A stretch of 64,000 nt of DNA from Spirodela intermedia (GCA_902729315.2 LR746278.1:1499001-1563000), one strand, 5' to 3'; counted from the first letter of the stretch, positions 1 through 12,025 are shown. Notes: generated by a model from the letters alone, not told the origin. Made by a program: numbers and translations.

Positions 1-278
1 CATTAATTAATGATTAATGCTGCCTTTTATTAAATATTGAAAAATACGGCACGATGGTTTACGTATAATTTAACTTACGTAAAAGGCCCTATTTGTAATT
101 TCTCTGACGTTGACACGTTCCGCTTGTCGGGGCGTTTCAGGAAGCAACCGTCTGAGGTACTATCGAGTGAGAACCAGAAGGGAAGCACAGCCTTGGAGAA
201 GGGGGACTGATCTCCACTTTCACTCCGGGCAACGGGAGATTTGGGGATCCGGAGGGAAGGTTGCAAGTCTTGGATAGA
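1..278 (+). promoter_or_regulatory. KDSB upstream region and 5' leader
   Basis: AT-rich from 1 to about 100, then GC-richer leader-like sequence up to the KDSB start codon. I see no ORF of note and no motif I would defend as a specific binding site. The start codon context at 279 (AGAATGG) has a purine at -3 and G at +4, which is a good plant context. Confidence 0.4.
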
Positions 279-3200
279 ATGGTGATCTGTTCCGCGGATT
301 CGATGGCCTCTTCGGGATCCTCAGGGGGATCGAGCAAGGTCTGGATCGCGCACGGGATTGTGTTGGGGGCGGCGGTGGTGGCCGGGGCCTACGCGGCGTT
401 CTACCTCCGCTGGTCTGGTGGCTTCAGGACACGGGTCGTGGGGATCATCCCTGCGCGATTCGCCTCCAGCCGCTTAGAGGGAAAGCCTCTCGTCCAGATC
501 CTCGGCAAGCCCATGATACAGGTGAAGATGCGCTCATTTACTTCAATGCATTGTCACCGTGTGTTTGTCTACTCATTTCTTCTGGGTTAATATCTGTCGG
601 TCTTCTCGAGCGTCATTCAAATTCACATCGGATGTGATCCGACACTGCACACGACCGGTGAGCAAGTAGAAAACCAATTTTCACGCAATTACTGTCTTCG
701 GGAGAAAAGAGTATGGCGCCTCTCCACATGTTCAGTTTAGTGTAGATGTTAAAGGATACTGACAGAAACGGTGAAATCCTCATAAAGTAATACGGGTAAT
801 GCGTCCTCTCGAATATTCATGGAATAATTCCGTGTTGGGGGGTTGTTCTACTGTCGACTGTCTCCTGGGGTTCTGATCGGTCGATATAAGTATTATTTTC
901 TGAGAAAATGTCTGACATTGTGTTTTTGAAACTTTACCCGGATCTTCCTGAATGTCCGAAATGCGGGGCTTTTTGGACATGATATCAATAGTTTTTCACA
1001 GCCTTCCCCTCTCATCTGCAAAAGCTAGCTAGTGGAATAGTTGAGTATTATCATTAGCATGTCTACATTTACCTCATCAAATGAACTGACAGTAGTCTAT
1101 GAGGTATTCATGTAAACTTGAAACTCAATCAGTTATAAGTTCGAAGCTCTATTTTTCGAAATTATTTATCATGTTCTATCCATCTTCTTAAAAAATCTTT
1201 AAAGATCAGTTGACCTTGTTTCTCCGAATCTCTGGATTATGCACAGCATGAATAAAGAAAAATGTAGGTCGCGGATACTGAGACATCCTCGTTTTACTAA
1301 AATTAAGACAATGTGATTGCATTAATGATGCTGCGAGCTAGTTATTTCTTTGCAGAGGACGTGGGAGAGGTCAAAGTTGGCTACCACACTGGATCATGTA
1401 GGTATAATCATACTGCCGCCATTTTCTCATTACTCATATCCTGTTGTTTCCGTGCCGTGCTTCACCTTTCAGTCAGCTCTTAACCAGTCTGATCCTCAGT
1501 GTAAATTTTTTTAGTTTTCAGTCGAATTGGTCGTGATGTTAAGGCACCCTGTCATGGATCACTGATCAGAAATTTCTTTCTGAATTTCTGATGACCATAT
1601 ATCGGTTAAATTTTCCAAGCGCTGTTTAATGATTTATTATGTACGAAATTATGTATGAGGATTACTATCAGCACCCCCTCCCACTCTTATAACGTGCTGA
1701 AAATTACAGCTAATAGATCTTACTATAGTGCAGAGAATGGATGATGTTGGGTCTGCTTGTAACACTGATTAAATGATGATTATTGCTTTGACTTGGCTGA
1801 TAAACTAATATTCGTCAGATTGCACTTCATGGCCTTAATAATGTGATGGGGGAACAATATCGCCAAAATAGTTATGGCGTGGCTTCTAATGAACTTTCTA
1901 ATCTTTGGGATATACCATCAAACTAGACAAACGATTTCACAAATCTACTCATTACTCGACCACTGCCAAACTAACCAAGCTTGCCCATCTTATACAGTAT
2001 GTAACAGATCTCTCTTCGACAACTTTCCCTTGCCATTCACAATTGTTCTAGCCATGTTTTCATATTACAGCTTGAACTCGAAACCCAAGTGAGAATGCAA
2101 GCCTGGTGAATGTGTTGGAATCCTCTGGTTCGATTCGGAAGGAAGATAATTGAACGGAACAGGAAATCAAACTAGAACGGAATATCGAGCATCTCTGTCC
2201 ACAATAACAGGAAAGTAAGGAGGGGAAAAGAACGGAGAGAGAGGGGTGTCCAGAGGACGCCTCTAGGGTTTGGGGAGGAGGTAATTCGAGAGACCCCCGG
2301 CTCTCCCTGTCGATCCCTTTTTCTGGATGCCTTTATTGTTCCCTTCGACCACCTTTTTATGTCTCCCCTCGATAGGCAGCCCTATTCCAAATTGCTATTC
2401 ATTCCTCAGTAAGTTGCCCCTCCTCTTTCGGGCGTATGTTAAACGGACTGTTGGCCGGGAAATGGGTATAACAGAATGTTATTCCATGCTGTAGTGGGAC
2501 GAGGTAAGGAGGAGGTGTAGGGCATGTAGTCATTATGCTCTGTGAACAAGAATGGCCATGAGGAATGGGTGAGTAGAGGACGAAGACGACTACATTTGCT
2601 TTTGATATTGGGTGCCACAACCTTTCTCGGTCTCCTGCACTGCGCTTTAGCTAACTATACATAGTGAAGCCCTCAGGTTTAAGGAGCTGGGGAAATAAGT
2701 CTCATAGTTTTAAATGAAAAATAATTGCCTATCTTATTTGGTTATGCTGCTTATACTTATTGTTCATTTGTGTTTTAAGGGCATATGTGAAGTACCCATG
2801 ATGATACGAAAATAATCTCTATAATATTTTAGATAATTTAATATAAAAATGCCTCAAACTCCCGTTTTTTATCTGTTTCTGGTTGATCACGGTTTACCAT
2901 TTTTCGTGGGGCTTGATTGCTAGATTATCCCAGGTGATCATATTAAGATCATTTCATCGTCTGCAGCTGGTAGATTACTTTAATATGTTTTTTAAGCCCT
3001 TTTTTAAAAAATTGGGCAGTAGCCTTCTGGTTCTTTATCGCTTCAAATTGTATTTCTTCTATGTCCATGATTATCGTTTATTAAATCATTCTCAGAATTA
3101 TTTTCCTCTCATTTTTAAAGTTATATTTCCATTCTCTCTCAGTTGTGGCAACAGATGATGAAAGGATAGCAGAGTGCTGCAGGAGCTTTGGAGCTGATGT

Positions 3201-4276
3201 GATAATGACATCAGAATCTTGTCGAAATGGTTAGGGCATCTTCTGTGCCTGCCCTGCGACCAGAAGAGTTTAAGTTATTTTCTACCCTGAAATCACTCGG
3301 AATTTGTTTCCCAGGAACTGAGCGTTGCAATGAAGCACTCCAGAAGCTTGTGAAAAAGTATGATGTCGTTGTAAACATTCAGGGTGATGAGCCTCTCATT
3401 GAACCAGAGATAATAGATGGTGTCGTGAAAGCTTTACAGGTGATCTTCTTTTTTTCTTTCTTTTTTTTAATAAATATTCTTTCTGGGAGAATACCTAACC
3501 CTTGCATGGCATGCTTGATGTGTATCTATGTATATTTAATAATTGGAATAAAAATAATAATTTAATGGTTATACTGCTAGGGAGCTCCTGATGCGGTGTT
3601 CAGCACTGCTGTGACATCCCTGAAACCTGAAGATGGAGCCGACACCAACCGTGTGAAATGTATTGTGGACAATCATGGCTATGCTATCTATTTCTCCAGG
3701 GGTTTGATCCCATACAACAAGTGCGTGCGGCCTCCTTGCGCCTGGAAATATCTCCAGGATTTGAATCTAATTTGAAAAAAAAAAATTATTATTTTTATTA
3801 TTATTATTATTATATGTTTGAATGTTCTGTAGGTCGGGAAAAGTCAACCCAAAGTTCCCCTACCTGCTCCATCTTGGTATTCAGGTCTTGATTTATTGTT
3901 TTGGTTGCGATTTTTATTTTATTTTTTTACAAATCCGGAAGAAAACAAAAAAAAAGGGAAAGAAATCCTGGCAGCTGACCACTGACTTTCTCTTCAGAGC
4001 TACGACTCCAAGTTCTTGAGGATCTATCCGGACCTCCCCCCCACTCCCCTGCAGCTGGAGGAAGATCTGGAGCAGCTGAAGGTTCTTGAGAACGGGTACA
4101 AAATGAAGGTGACTGCAGAGAATGCGAGTACTCTTTCCATGATTCCTTTTATAGTAACTGTACCTGGTTTTATTCGGTCACAGGTGATCAAGGTCGATCA
4201 CGATGCTCACGGTGTCGACACCCCCGAGGACGTCGAGAAGATCGAAGCCCTGATGCGAGAGAGGAACCTGGCATAG
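279..4276 (+). CDS. KDSB: CMP-Kdo synthetase (3-deoxy-manno-octulosonate cytidylyltransferase)
   Basis: Activates Kdo with CTP to CMP-Kdo, which is needed to build rhamnogalacturonan II pectin; in plants the enzyme is mitochondrial and membrane anchored (family knowledge). Eight exons: 279-521, 1356-1401, 3143-3229, 3315-3439, 3581-3720, 3833-3884, 3998-4108, 4184-4276. They sum to 897 nt, a 298-residue protein close to the ~290 of Arabidopsis KDSB. Residues about 16-45 hold a hydrophobic anchor. The cytidylyltransferase fold follows, with the nucleotide-binding stretch VVGIIPARFASSRLEGKPL, the ATDDERIAECC segment, NIQGDEPLIEPEI, and the C-terminal VDHDAHGVDTPEDVEKIE. The first ATG at 279 was chosen because it gives the family-like MVIC start; an in-frame ATG at 303 is possible. 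Intron 7 (4109-4183) is 75 nt and open in frame. Confidence 0.95.
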
Positions 4277-4808
4277 CCCCTTGATTCATTGTGGTAAGGT
4301 TTATTATTTATTTATTTATTTATTTCAATATACATTTTCCGAGTGGGCTTGGATTTTTTTTATTTTCTTAAATAATGGGATCAAAATTATGCGATTTTAT
4401 GTGCTTAGCCTGTGATTCCCTGACAATTCGCTCAGTTAGTGCAGATAATTTTCTTCCGGAGGAGGATTTTTCGGGGTCTGGTCCGCATGCCACGTCATGT
4501 CGTGTTGTGAGTCAGGTCAACGCCACGTGGATTCCACCCTTCGTCCTTGGAAGCTTGGGAGAGGTGTCCATTCCTTGCCACGTGTCGGACGGCTTATTCG
4601 AATCCCTCCCACCGTTGTGAAGGGTAAACGCCGATGTGACCAGAACGGGGAATAAATTGGGTATTAAATAGTGTAGAATAAAGAGCTCAGGTTTTTCCTC
4701 CTGTTTCATCTCTCTCTCGCTCTCTCTCTCTCTATCTCTGAGATCTTGATCTCCATCTCATTCGCGGTCGATTTCTTGGCTCGTTTTGCTGATCATTATG
4801 GCTTCGGG
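4277..4808. other. Spacer between KDSB and the small downstream gene
   Basis: Holds the KDSB 3' region with a TTTA simple repeat at about 4301-4325, then a stretch with several ACGTG cores (for example near 4524 and 4579). A CT microsatellite at about 4709-4734 probably lies in the leader of the next gene. No coding signal. Confidence 0.5.
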
Positions 4809-5113
4809 ATGAAGAGTATCATGGGAGCTCTCGCGGCGGCTTCAGTGGCAGCGGCGGCGATTGCCTCGTCGTTTTTCGACTCCTTTTCCGCGGTAAGCTC
4901 CGTATAACTTGCCTAAAGTTCTATGGTGATGATACACGAATCCTCTGTATCAGTCGGCCGTCCATCGGTGCTTTCCTGAAGACAGGAGTGACGGATGAGC
5001 AGCGCTATCCGCCGTCGAGCGACAGGTTCTCTCCCAGATTCGACGGTCTCGCTCTCTCTTTTACTAAAAAATCACATAAAGGTAAATCCAGTTCAATTCA
5101 ATCGCGGCGCTAG
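4809..5113 (+). CDS. small hypothetical protein, two exons, 71 residues
   Basis: Proposed exons 4809-4892 and 4982-5113 join in phase across a canonical GT-AG intron to give 71 residues. The first exon encodes an alanine-rich N-terminus (MKSIMGALAAASVAAAAIAS). The second encodes a segment with SSDRFSPRFDGL, which resembles a small uncharacterised plant protein family whose members, from memory, end with a conserved RFDGLRFIETLV-type tail. Here the sequence diverges immediately after RFDGL and ends in a basic serine/lysine stretch, so the gene may be a decayed or divergent member. A CT-rich leader lies just upstream. Function is unknown. The alternative is that this is a pseudogene or not a gene at all. 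Confidence 0.4.
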
Positions 5114-5717
5114 TCAGCCCTGATCCATAGATCCACTATTTCATTGGAGAATTGAGGATAATATATTCAACGCAAATAGAGGATACCGCGCAGATTTTGA
5201 GTCCAGGCTTAAAACACGAGCATGAAGATCACTTTCAAATGCACTTCTTCGAGCCTAGACAGAGCGCGTGAAGAATAACTGTGAAGCGCATGACGGCGAC
5301 CTGTAAATCGCCGAGCAGCGAGCGTACGCTACCTGGGGCACTCGGCGAAAGGACAACGAGGTTATCCAGCCTATCGATACACGTGTCGCAAGCGCCTATG
5401 AGACGTAAGCTCCTTCTTCTGTAGAATCTTCTGGATTAAAATTTAAAATTCATATGGGGCGCCCATTCATGGGGCCCACTATCTTGCCTGGGTCGTGCAG
5501 TCAATTATTGGGCACGGCCCATTAGATGATGGAAAGTAGGGTCTGGAATTATCTAGGCTCGAGGGCTGGAAAATCAGATGTCTGGAACCTCTGTCGTCAC
5601 CCCTTCCAGACGGTTCTCCCCCCTCTACATTATGAGGCTCCGGGGCGGCTGCAGAAACTAGTGTTGCATGCCTAGTGTCTAGCATTGGTACCGGAGGACG
5701 TGTGCAGTGTAGCAGAG
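5114..5717 (+). promoter_or_regulatory. DnaJ gene upstream region with a possible heat-shock element
   Basis: About 600 bp without a gene. At 5424-5436 the sequence GAATCTTCTGGAT fits a heat-shock element (GAA, two bases, TTC, two bases, near-GAA), preceded by another TTC four bases upstream. GGCCCA-type motifs occur near 5516-5522. HSP40 genes are often heat-inducible (family knowledge), so a functional element here is plausible but unproven. Confidence 0.35.
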
Positions 5718-8417
5718 ATGGGGGTAGACTACTACAAGATCTTGCAAGTGGACAAGAGCGCCAAGGACGACGACCTCAAGAAGGCCTATCGGAAGCTCGC
5801 CATGAAGTGGCACCCCGATAAGAACCCTAACAACAAAAAGGAAGCGGAGGCCAAGTTCAAGCAGATATCCGAAGCGTACGAGGTACGGGCCCTGCTTTGC
5901 GCGTACTTATTTTCTCTGGTTATTCCCGTAAACGCTCATCTCTCCGTCTGAAAAATGTTCGTTTTTGGATTTCTCTTGTTGTCTTTGCAGGTTCTGAGCG
6001 ATCCTCAGAAGCGTGCGGTGTATGACCAGTACGGTGAGGAAGGCCTGAAGGGTCAGGTGCCCCCTCCCGGAGCCGGTGGTCCATCCTTCTTTTCCACTGG
6101 TGATGGGCAGACGGCTTTCCGGTTCAATCCCAGGAACGCCGACGATATTTTCTCTGAATTCTTCGGTTTCTCGAGCCCGTTTGGGGGCATGGGAGGCGGT
6201 GGAGGTTCTGGGGGAATGACAGGGGGTTCGAGATTCGGCGGGATGCCGTCCATGTTCGGAGATGATATATTTGGGTCGATGTTTCGGGGCGGCGACGCCG
6301 GGATGCAATACCAGCAGCCCCGAAAGGCAGCTCCAATCGAGAACAACTTGCCGTGTACCCTGGAAGATCTCTACAAGGGAACCACGAAGAAGATGAAAAT
6401 TTCCCGAGAGATCTTAGACGCTAGCGGGTGAGTACTCTGTCTTCTTGGTTTGAATCCTATCCGAGAGCGTTCTGATTTTTTTATCATTCAAGTGTGCATG
6501 ATATCGTATCAATACGGGAGTATGTGCCATTTTTTTATCCTTGTGTTTATCTTGTTTTATCCAAAGTCTGAGGATCGAAATTTCATTATCTGATTCTGCC
6601 TGCATGAGTGAGTAATATTTAGCCAATCGAAATAGGTACGAGCCAGCTGGCAAATCCGCCTGGGTTTCTATTTTAATACTGTATAGTGCCCAAGCAAGCT
6701 CTTCGCGTGGCAAAGATAACAATTTCTGGTATTTCTCAATGATAACCGTCGTTTGTCGCCAACAATTTTACTTAAGTAATTAAAGCCATCCTGGTCATGA
6801 GCTTGTTATGTTTATTTCATGGGAGTTCGCCGTCTAGTTTTCCATCTATGAAGGGATTCATGTTGCAATGTTTTTTGATTGTTCACTCTCTCCACCCTAT
6901 TCAATTTCTTAACCTTTATTTTTCTTTCGGTCACTCCTCATAAGGTATAGCAAGGAATGATGTTGTGTTGTGGTGTGAGCGTTTGTCCGAGACTTCCCTG
7001 TTGGTAAGGATAATAGACATTCAGTGAGAGCTGCGCTTGGTGGCTTGAGATATTGCATATTTGTCAGAGATAAGGATTCGGAACTTTTGGTTTAATAGGA
7101 GATTGTGTGCTATATTTTAGAGATGTTGAAGGTATTCAGTCTTAACTGCTTCAACATAAGTCCAACATAAGTCCAAGGGCTTCCATAGGCAGTTTTCTGT
7201 TCTGATCTCAACTAGAGGATACCTCAACGTATGGATTAATTACTAAATACGAAGATTAGTTCATTTACGGGAACCTTTCACAGTACTGGTGTTCTCAACT
7301 CATGCTACCCTTTTTTTCTGTGTCTGAGCTTACTAGGTTTACCCTTAGACTTTTTCATCCTGGGAGTGCTGTCTCTGATTGAAAGGTCAAGCGGTCTTCT
7401 GGAATATTTCCAGAAGATTGATGGGTTAGCTCCGTTATTTTTACACCTTGTAATTTATCTGTTCCTGAGGAGTTTCTGCTTAATGCATTCGCTTCACAGT
7501 TCTATTTTTTGTAGCTTTTTATTATTATTATTTTCAGCCTGAATTCGGTCTCCTCTCTGCATCCTTTTCTATTCTCTGATCTTTTGCAGTCCCCAGTTTC
7601 TATGATATATTTTGGGAAAGCGATCCCTGGCGTTCTCTGATTAGTCTTCAGTTGCATGATCAAGAACTGGAATAAAATACTGCAGATAATCAATAGAATG
7701 GGATTTTACCGACTGGCCTTTAAACTGTTGCCAAGAATAATCGTTATCATATTATTCGGTGATACCCTAATCTCTCTGCTGTTTCTGGCCCCTTGCTCAG
7801 CGGCCCAGACGTAGATAATACGTTTAGTATTGCTGTTTCTTTCGGGTGATGAAATCAGGGAAATCAGGGAAATCTCGTCGCTTTTGTTCCTTCATATTTT
7901 TTTTTCTTTGATTTGATTATTTGCATTCTCTCTTCATAGATTCAAGACTCCATTACTTGTCTTGTGCCTCAGGAAGACCGCGCAGGTGGAGGAGATCTTG
8001 ACGATCGAGGTGAAGCCCGGGTGGAAGAAAGGGACGAAGATCACCTTCTCGGAGAAGGGGAACGAGCAGCCCAACGGCATCCCCGCGGACCTCGTCTTCA
8101 TCATCGACGAGAAGCCCCACGAGGTGTTCACCCGCGAGGGCAACGACCTCGTGACCACGCAGAAGATCTCCCTGGCGGAGGCCCTCGCCGGCTGCACCGT
8201 CCAGCTGAGGACCCTCGACGGGCGCCAGCTGACCGTTCCGGTCACCGCCGTGGTCCACCCGGCCTACGAGGAGGTCGTCCCCAGGGAGGGCATGCCCCTC
8301 CCCAAGGACCCCTCTAAAAGAGGTAATCTCAGGATCAGGTTCGCCATCAGGTTCCCCACCAGGCTCACCGCCCACCAGAAGAAAGGAATCAAGAAGCTGC
8401 TGCTGTCCGCGCCTTGA
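5718..8417 (+). CDS. Class II DnaJ/HSP40 co-chaperone (DNAJB/Sis1 type)
   Basis: Co-chaperone that delivers clients to HSP70 and stimulates its ATPase, probably in the cytosol. Three exons, 5718-5882, 5991-6427 and 7973-8417, sum to 1,047 nt and 348 residues, the usual size of this class. The J domain (residues about 1-70) has the YYKIL start, the HPD motif in WHPDK, and [29 protein letters not shown] Gly/Phe-rich linker follows (about 75-150), then the two C-terminal client-binding domains (about 170-345) and a [12 protein letters not shown] end. There is no zinc finger, so it is class II rather than DNAJA. Residue 236 is Gly in a stretch (NEQPN-x-IPADLVF) where Val is usual; the truncated duplicate at 20444 has Val. 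Intron 2 (6428-7972) contains the left breakpoint of a large duplication. Confidence 0.93.
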
Positions 8418-8638
8418 AGAAGAACAGGACTGTGCGGGCCGATGTACAGTATAGTACCATTCTTTTTATACGCGGAGGATGTGTAAGCTCCTCCGGCTAT
8501 TGGGGTCTCGGTAAGTCCTCTGAAGGTCCCCATGTCCGAGTTTCTTTGAGCCTAACCTGCTGAAACGGTAACCTGTTATTTGTCAGATCGCCATTGTTTC
8601 ATACGTCTGTGTGTTCATGCCACGCAGGGCCCGCTGCC
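7494..8638 (+). repeat. Long direct repeat, left copy (DnaJ intron 2 end, exon 3, 3' region)
   Basis: This 1,145-bp block reappears in the same orientation at 19965-21109 (offset 12,471). In the comparison I could make by eye only one base differs: g at 8077 against t at 20548. The match starts and stops abruptly at both ends, so these are true breakpoints. Confidence 0.9.
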
Positions 8639-8645
8639 ATTTTCA

Positions 8646-8686
8646 GATCTGACAAATAAGACGCAGGGCCTCTTATTTGTCAGATC
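8646..8686. repeat. Perfect inverted repeat at the duplication breakpoint
   Basis: Two 15-base arms (8646-8660, GATCTGACAAATAAG, and its exact reverse complement at 8672-8686) surround an 11-base loop. The arm sequence also occurs once in direct orientation at about 8576-8589, inside the duplicated block, and the loop repeats bases from about 8622-8631. The structure starts 8 bp after the duplication ends. Confidence 0.85.
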
Positions 8687-8689
8687 CCT

Positions 8690-10020
8690 ATTATTTTTCT
8701 TGAGTAATTTTTCTGTCTTTGTCTAATTCAGAGAATGATTTTTTTCTCAAATCCTAAATAAATATTGTTTGTAGTTTTGGTGTTTGGGGTGGGTCCCAAG
8801 GAAATTTTTCGTCAAATATTAAATAAAACATTTGTTGGTTTTTGTCTTGTTAAGGGCTTAAATGGAAAATGTGGTGGGCTATTTCATTCGATCGGATTGA
8901 ATTCTTACCTTGGAGTCGACTCTCACGTCCATCAGTGATCAGACGGTAGCGGAAGAAGCTGTGGTAAATAAATATTGTCTGAGCCTTTTTTGAATTTTTG
9001 CCTTTTTAATGGGCCTCCGACAAGTAGTAAATAAATATTTTGTTGGCTTTTAAAGTTTTTATTTTATTCAGGGCTTAAATGAAAATTTTGGATCCTAAAT
9101 AAATATCTTTTTGGGTTTCTTTGAAGTTTTGGCCTTGTTATGGGGCCTCGGAAAATTTTGGTTAAATGCTAAATAAATATTTTGTTGAGCATTTTTGTAA
9201 AGTTTCGGTTTCCTTCTGGGCTTACAAATTCTTTTTTTTTGTTAAGGGCTTAAATGAAAATCTGATCAAAAATCCTAAATAAATATTGTTTGAGCGTTTT
9301 GAAGTTTTGGGTTTTATGGGTCGCAAAGGAAAATTTTGAGCAGATATTAAATGATATTTGATTGAGGGTTGTTTTAATTTTTTTGTTTTGTTCAGGGCTT
9401 AAATGAAAATTTGGTTAATTGTTACATAAATGTTTTGTTGAGGGGTATTGTTTTAACTTTTTTCTTATTCAGAGGGCTTAAATGAAAAATTTGGTCGAAT
9501 CCTAAATAAAAAAAAATTGTGTATTTTTAAGTTTGGGTTTTTTAATGGGGCTAAAGAAATTTTGGCCGAAGCCTATAGAAATATTGTTAAATAAATTTTT
9601 TGTTGAGGATATTTTATAAATGTTTGTGTTATTTATGGTTAAATGGAAATTTTGGTCAAATCCTGAGTAATATTGTTTGAGACTTTTTGGAAATATTGGG
9701 TTTTTTATGGGACCATAAGGAAAATGTTGATGAAATGTTAAATAGTTATTTTTTGAGGCTTTTTGATTTTTTTTTGTTTTAATTAGGGCTGAAACGAGAA
9801 ACCTGGTCGAATCCTTAATAAATATGTTTTTGAAACCTTTTTTGATATTTTGATTTGTTCGGAGGGTTAGCAAAAGAGTTGGTCGAATCCTAAATAAATA
9901 CTTTTTTGGGGCTTGTTTTTAAGGTTTTGACGTTGTTCGGAGACTTGGCAAAAACTTTGATTGAATGCTAAATAAATATGTTTTGATGTTCTTGAGCGTT
10001 TTTTTATAATTTTGGCGAAA
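8690..10020. repeat. Degenerate ~77-bp tandem repeat array, left copy
   Basis: About 16 units spaced mostly 72-83 bp, each centred on a variant of CCTAAATAAATATTTTTTG. Two unit types tend to alternate. One has TTCAGGGCTTAAATGAAAA followed by TCGAATCC. The other has TATGGGGCC, then AAGGAAAATTTTGG and CAAATG. The higher-order period is therefore about 154 bp. Units are diverged, with indels. There is no coding capacity. The same family occurs at 19310-19955. Confidence 0.75.
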
Positions 10021-10557
10021 TATTTAATATTGACAAGATTAAAGGGTTAAGACTTTAATTAATCCGAGCGAATTGAAGGCTCAAAGATTCTTGGTACCGC
10101 GCAACATCCGCTGCGGCCAAGGGGCGAAGGTAGCAGAGAATCAACGAAAGCCCAAAGCTTGACTTAAGAATGAATCCCTTTGCCAGAGTTACCGAATGGT
10201 TCGCAATGAAGTGAGGCGGCGCCGCGCCCGTGAAATGATCGGATCGGCCAAAATTCTCTGAGACGAGAAGAGGGTGAAGGAATTTATGATGGGACGGCGA
10301 TCAATGGGCAAATCATATCATATCATATCATGAGGCCGTAAAAGAAGAAGAGGAAGAGGAAGAAGAAGAAGGAGCCCCTACCCTCTTACCTTTTCTTCAC
10401 TTGTTCCCTCCTCCTCAACTTAACGTCAAAATCGTCGGGGTCATGAGCTGGCGTAATCTGGACCGTAAGGAACGACAAATCGAGATTCAGACGAATTTAT
10501 AACAACTGAAAACAGAATTTTAGCTTCTGTTTCGCCCTAAATTTCACATGTCAATAC
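10021..10557. other. Spacer with short microsatellites
   Basis: Contains a 5-bp repeat of the CATAT/ATCAT type at about 10311-10332 and an AAG/AGG-rich purine run at about 10338-10372. The exon that should follow the valyl-tRNA synthetase fragment next door is not recognisable here. No gene seen. Confidence 0.5.
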
Positions 10558-12025
10558 CTTAACATCACCAGTTCCAGAATTGGGATCGACAAGGATTGCA
10601 CCAAGAACTATGGGGACTCTCCTGCCATTAAATGGATGTACTGCAGCAGATGAGTGTACCTTGGATCCTCGGGATGAACAGCTATTGTTTCTATTCCACC
10701 CAACTCCTCCTCAAGAGGATAAGCAAATGATGTCAGAACACCAAATTCAACTGGGTTTGCATACCCAGGAACCTTCAGCAGAGTCCTCTCCTTGATCTCC
10801 TTGTGATCACCCTAATTGAGATTGACAAAATTGTTCAGTGGCTTATTCAGGACAACCCAAGAAACAATTCCCTCGACAAAGAGAACAAGGGCACACATCA
10901 GCATCAGAAATTACATCCCGCAGTGTGCAATCCCAACTTACAAGCCGATGATCCCATCCATCCTTGCTGAATATCTCCAAGTTATTTCATGGTAGCGCCA
11001 GCTTACTGTCAGCGGCAGCAGCTGTACTTTATACAGTTTACACCAGGCAAGTAGCTAGTCAAAAACTTGGATTTCTTCCTTGATAAGATACGAACTATGT
11101 TTATGGGTAGGATGATTCACTAAAGCATGCATAAAAAACGTGTCACTCACTATTTAACGACCTTATTGAACCACTGGAAAAACCATTGGCTGCCAGGAAT
11201 GGCTAGAATGGTTTATGAGAAGAAGCATGCACAGCCATTGCTTGGAATCTATCTTGACTACATTTCTGTCGTTGACTTCTCTTCTCAAGACTTAAACTCA
11301 TTCGACTGTCTAACATCAAGCCACCTCACAAATAAAAATCATGCGGAATAGAGGGCTTAGAATGAAAGAACAGGAAGATATGTTGGAGTCCAAATGCCAG
11401 CACAGAGAATCAAAATGAACAGCGGAGAAATCGAATTCGATTGTCCAACAATTACCAACTATTTCTGTTGCAAATAATTTCAAAATTAAAGACAGAAGAT
11501 TCCATGAACAGACAGACCATTATAGTTTAACAAAAATCCGATTCAGTAGTTGCATTCCAATCACCAATCAAACCTGTAGAAGAATAATTAAAAAAATTAA
11601 ATTAAAAAAAAAAAGTCCCGAGAGAGAACCTTTGATCTTTTCTCATCCATAGTGAAGCACTGATAAGAAAAAAAAAGAAAGATGGAAAAACCCAGTTAAA
11701 AATATTGAAAACTCGTTGAATGGAAATTTCAGCTTTCCAACAGAACAATCACTTTCTGATCCTGTCCTCACGGGACCAGTCAAGAGAAGCATCAACACGT
11801 CGTTTCTGATTCATTATTGTATCTCCATACTGCTCCTTCCATTTCCAGACCTGTTCATCAATTAAGATGTACACATTGGAACAGCAACAGATCGCCACAG
11901 GACATTATAATGAGAAAATAGCTTAGAAAAAAAAATACTTACTTAGGAAACGAAGAAATTAATGTTAATTTACTTCTGCTACAGATTGCTCGCGTCCAAC
12001 ATCATGTCTTCTTCTCCACAACAAC
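10558..12025 (-). pseudogene. Decayed valyl-tRNA synthetase fragment with intron positions kept
   Basis: Four blocks on the minus strand match consecutive exons of plant valyl-tRNA synthetase, in order: 12025-11974 (VVVEKK, then RHDVGRE), 11850 to about 11776 ([18 protein letters not shown], then ASLDWSRE), 10947-10894 (RLVSWDCTLRDVISDADV) and 10812-10558 ([29 protein letters not shown], and ILVDPNSGTG in a shifted frame). Splice-like sites remain at several block edges, so this is a decayed genomic copy and not a processed one. Lesions include a frameshift and loss of about seven codons after VVVEKK, loss of the segment normally between TSFAYPLE and IAVHPED, and a frameshift reaching a stop before the VDP stretch. 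The N-terminal HIGH-bearing and all C-terminal exons are missing. It cannot make a functional enzyme. Confidence 0.8.

Noticed and set aside
8690-10020. CRISPR-like array
   Set aside because: Units are degenerate and contiguous with no constant repeat and unique spacer structure, in plant nuclear DNA.
11127-11351. Plus-strand open frame of 74 codons
   Set aside because: It lies within the span of the minus-strand valyl-tRNA synthetase pseudogene, in an intron-like part, with no known domain.
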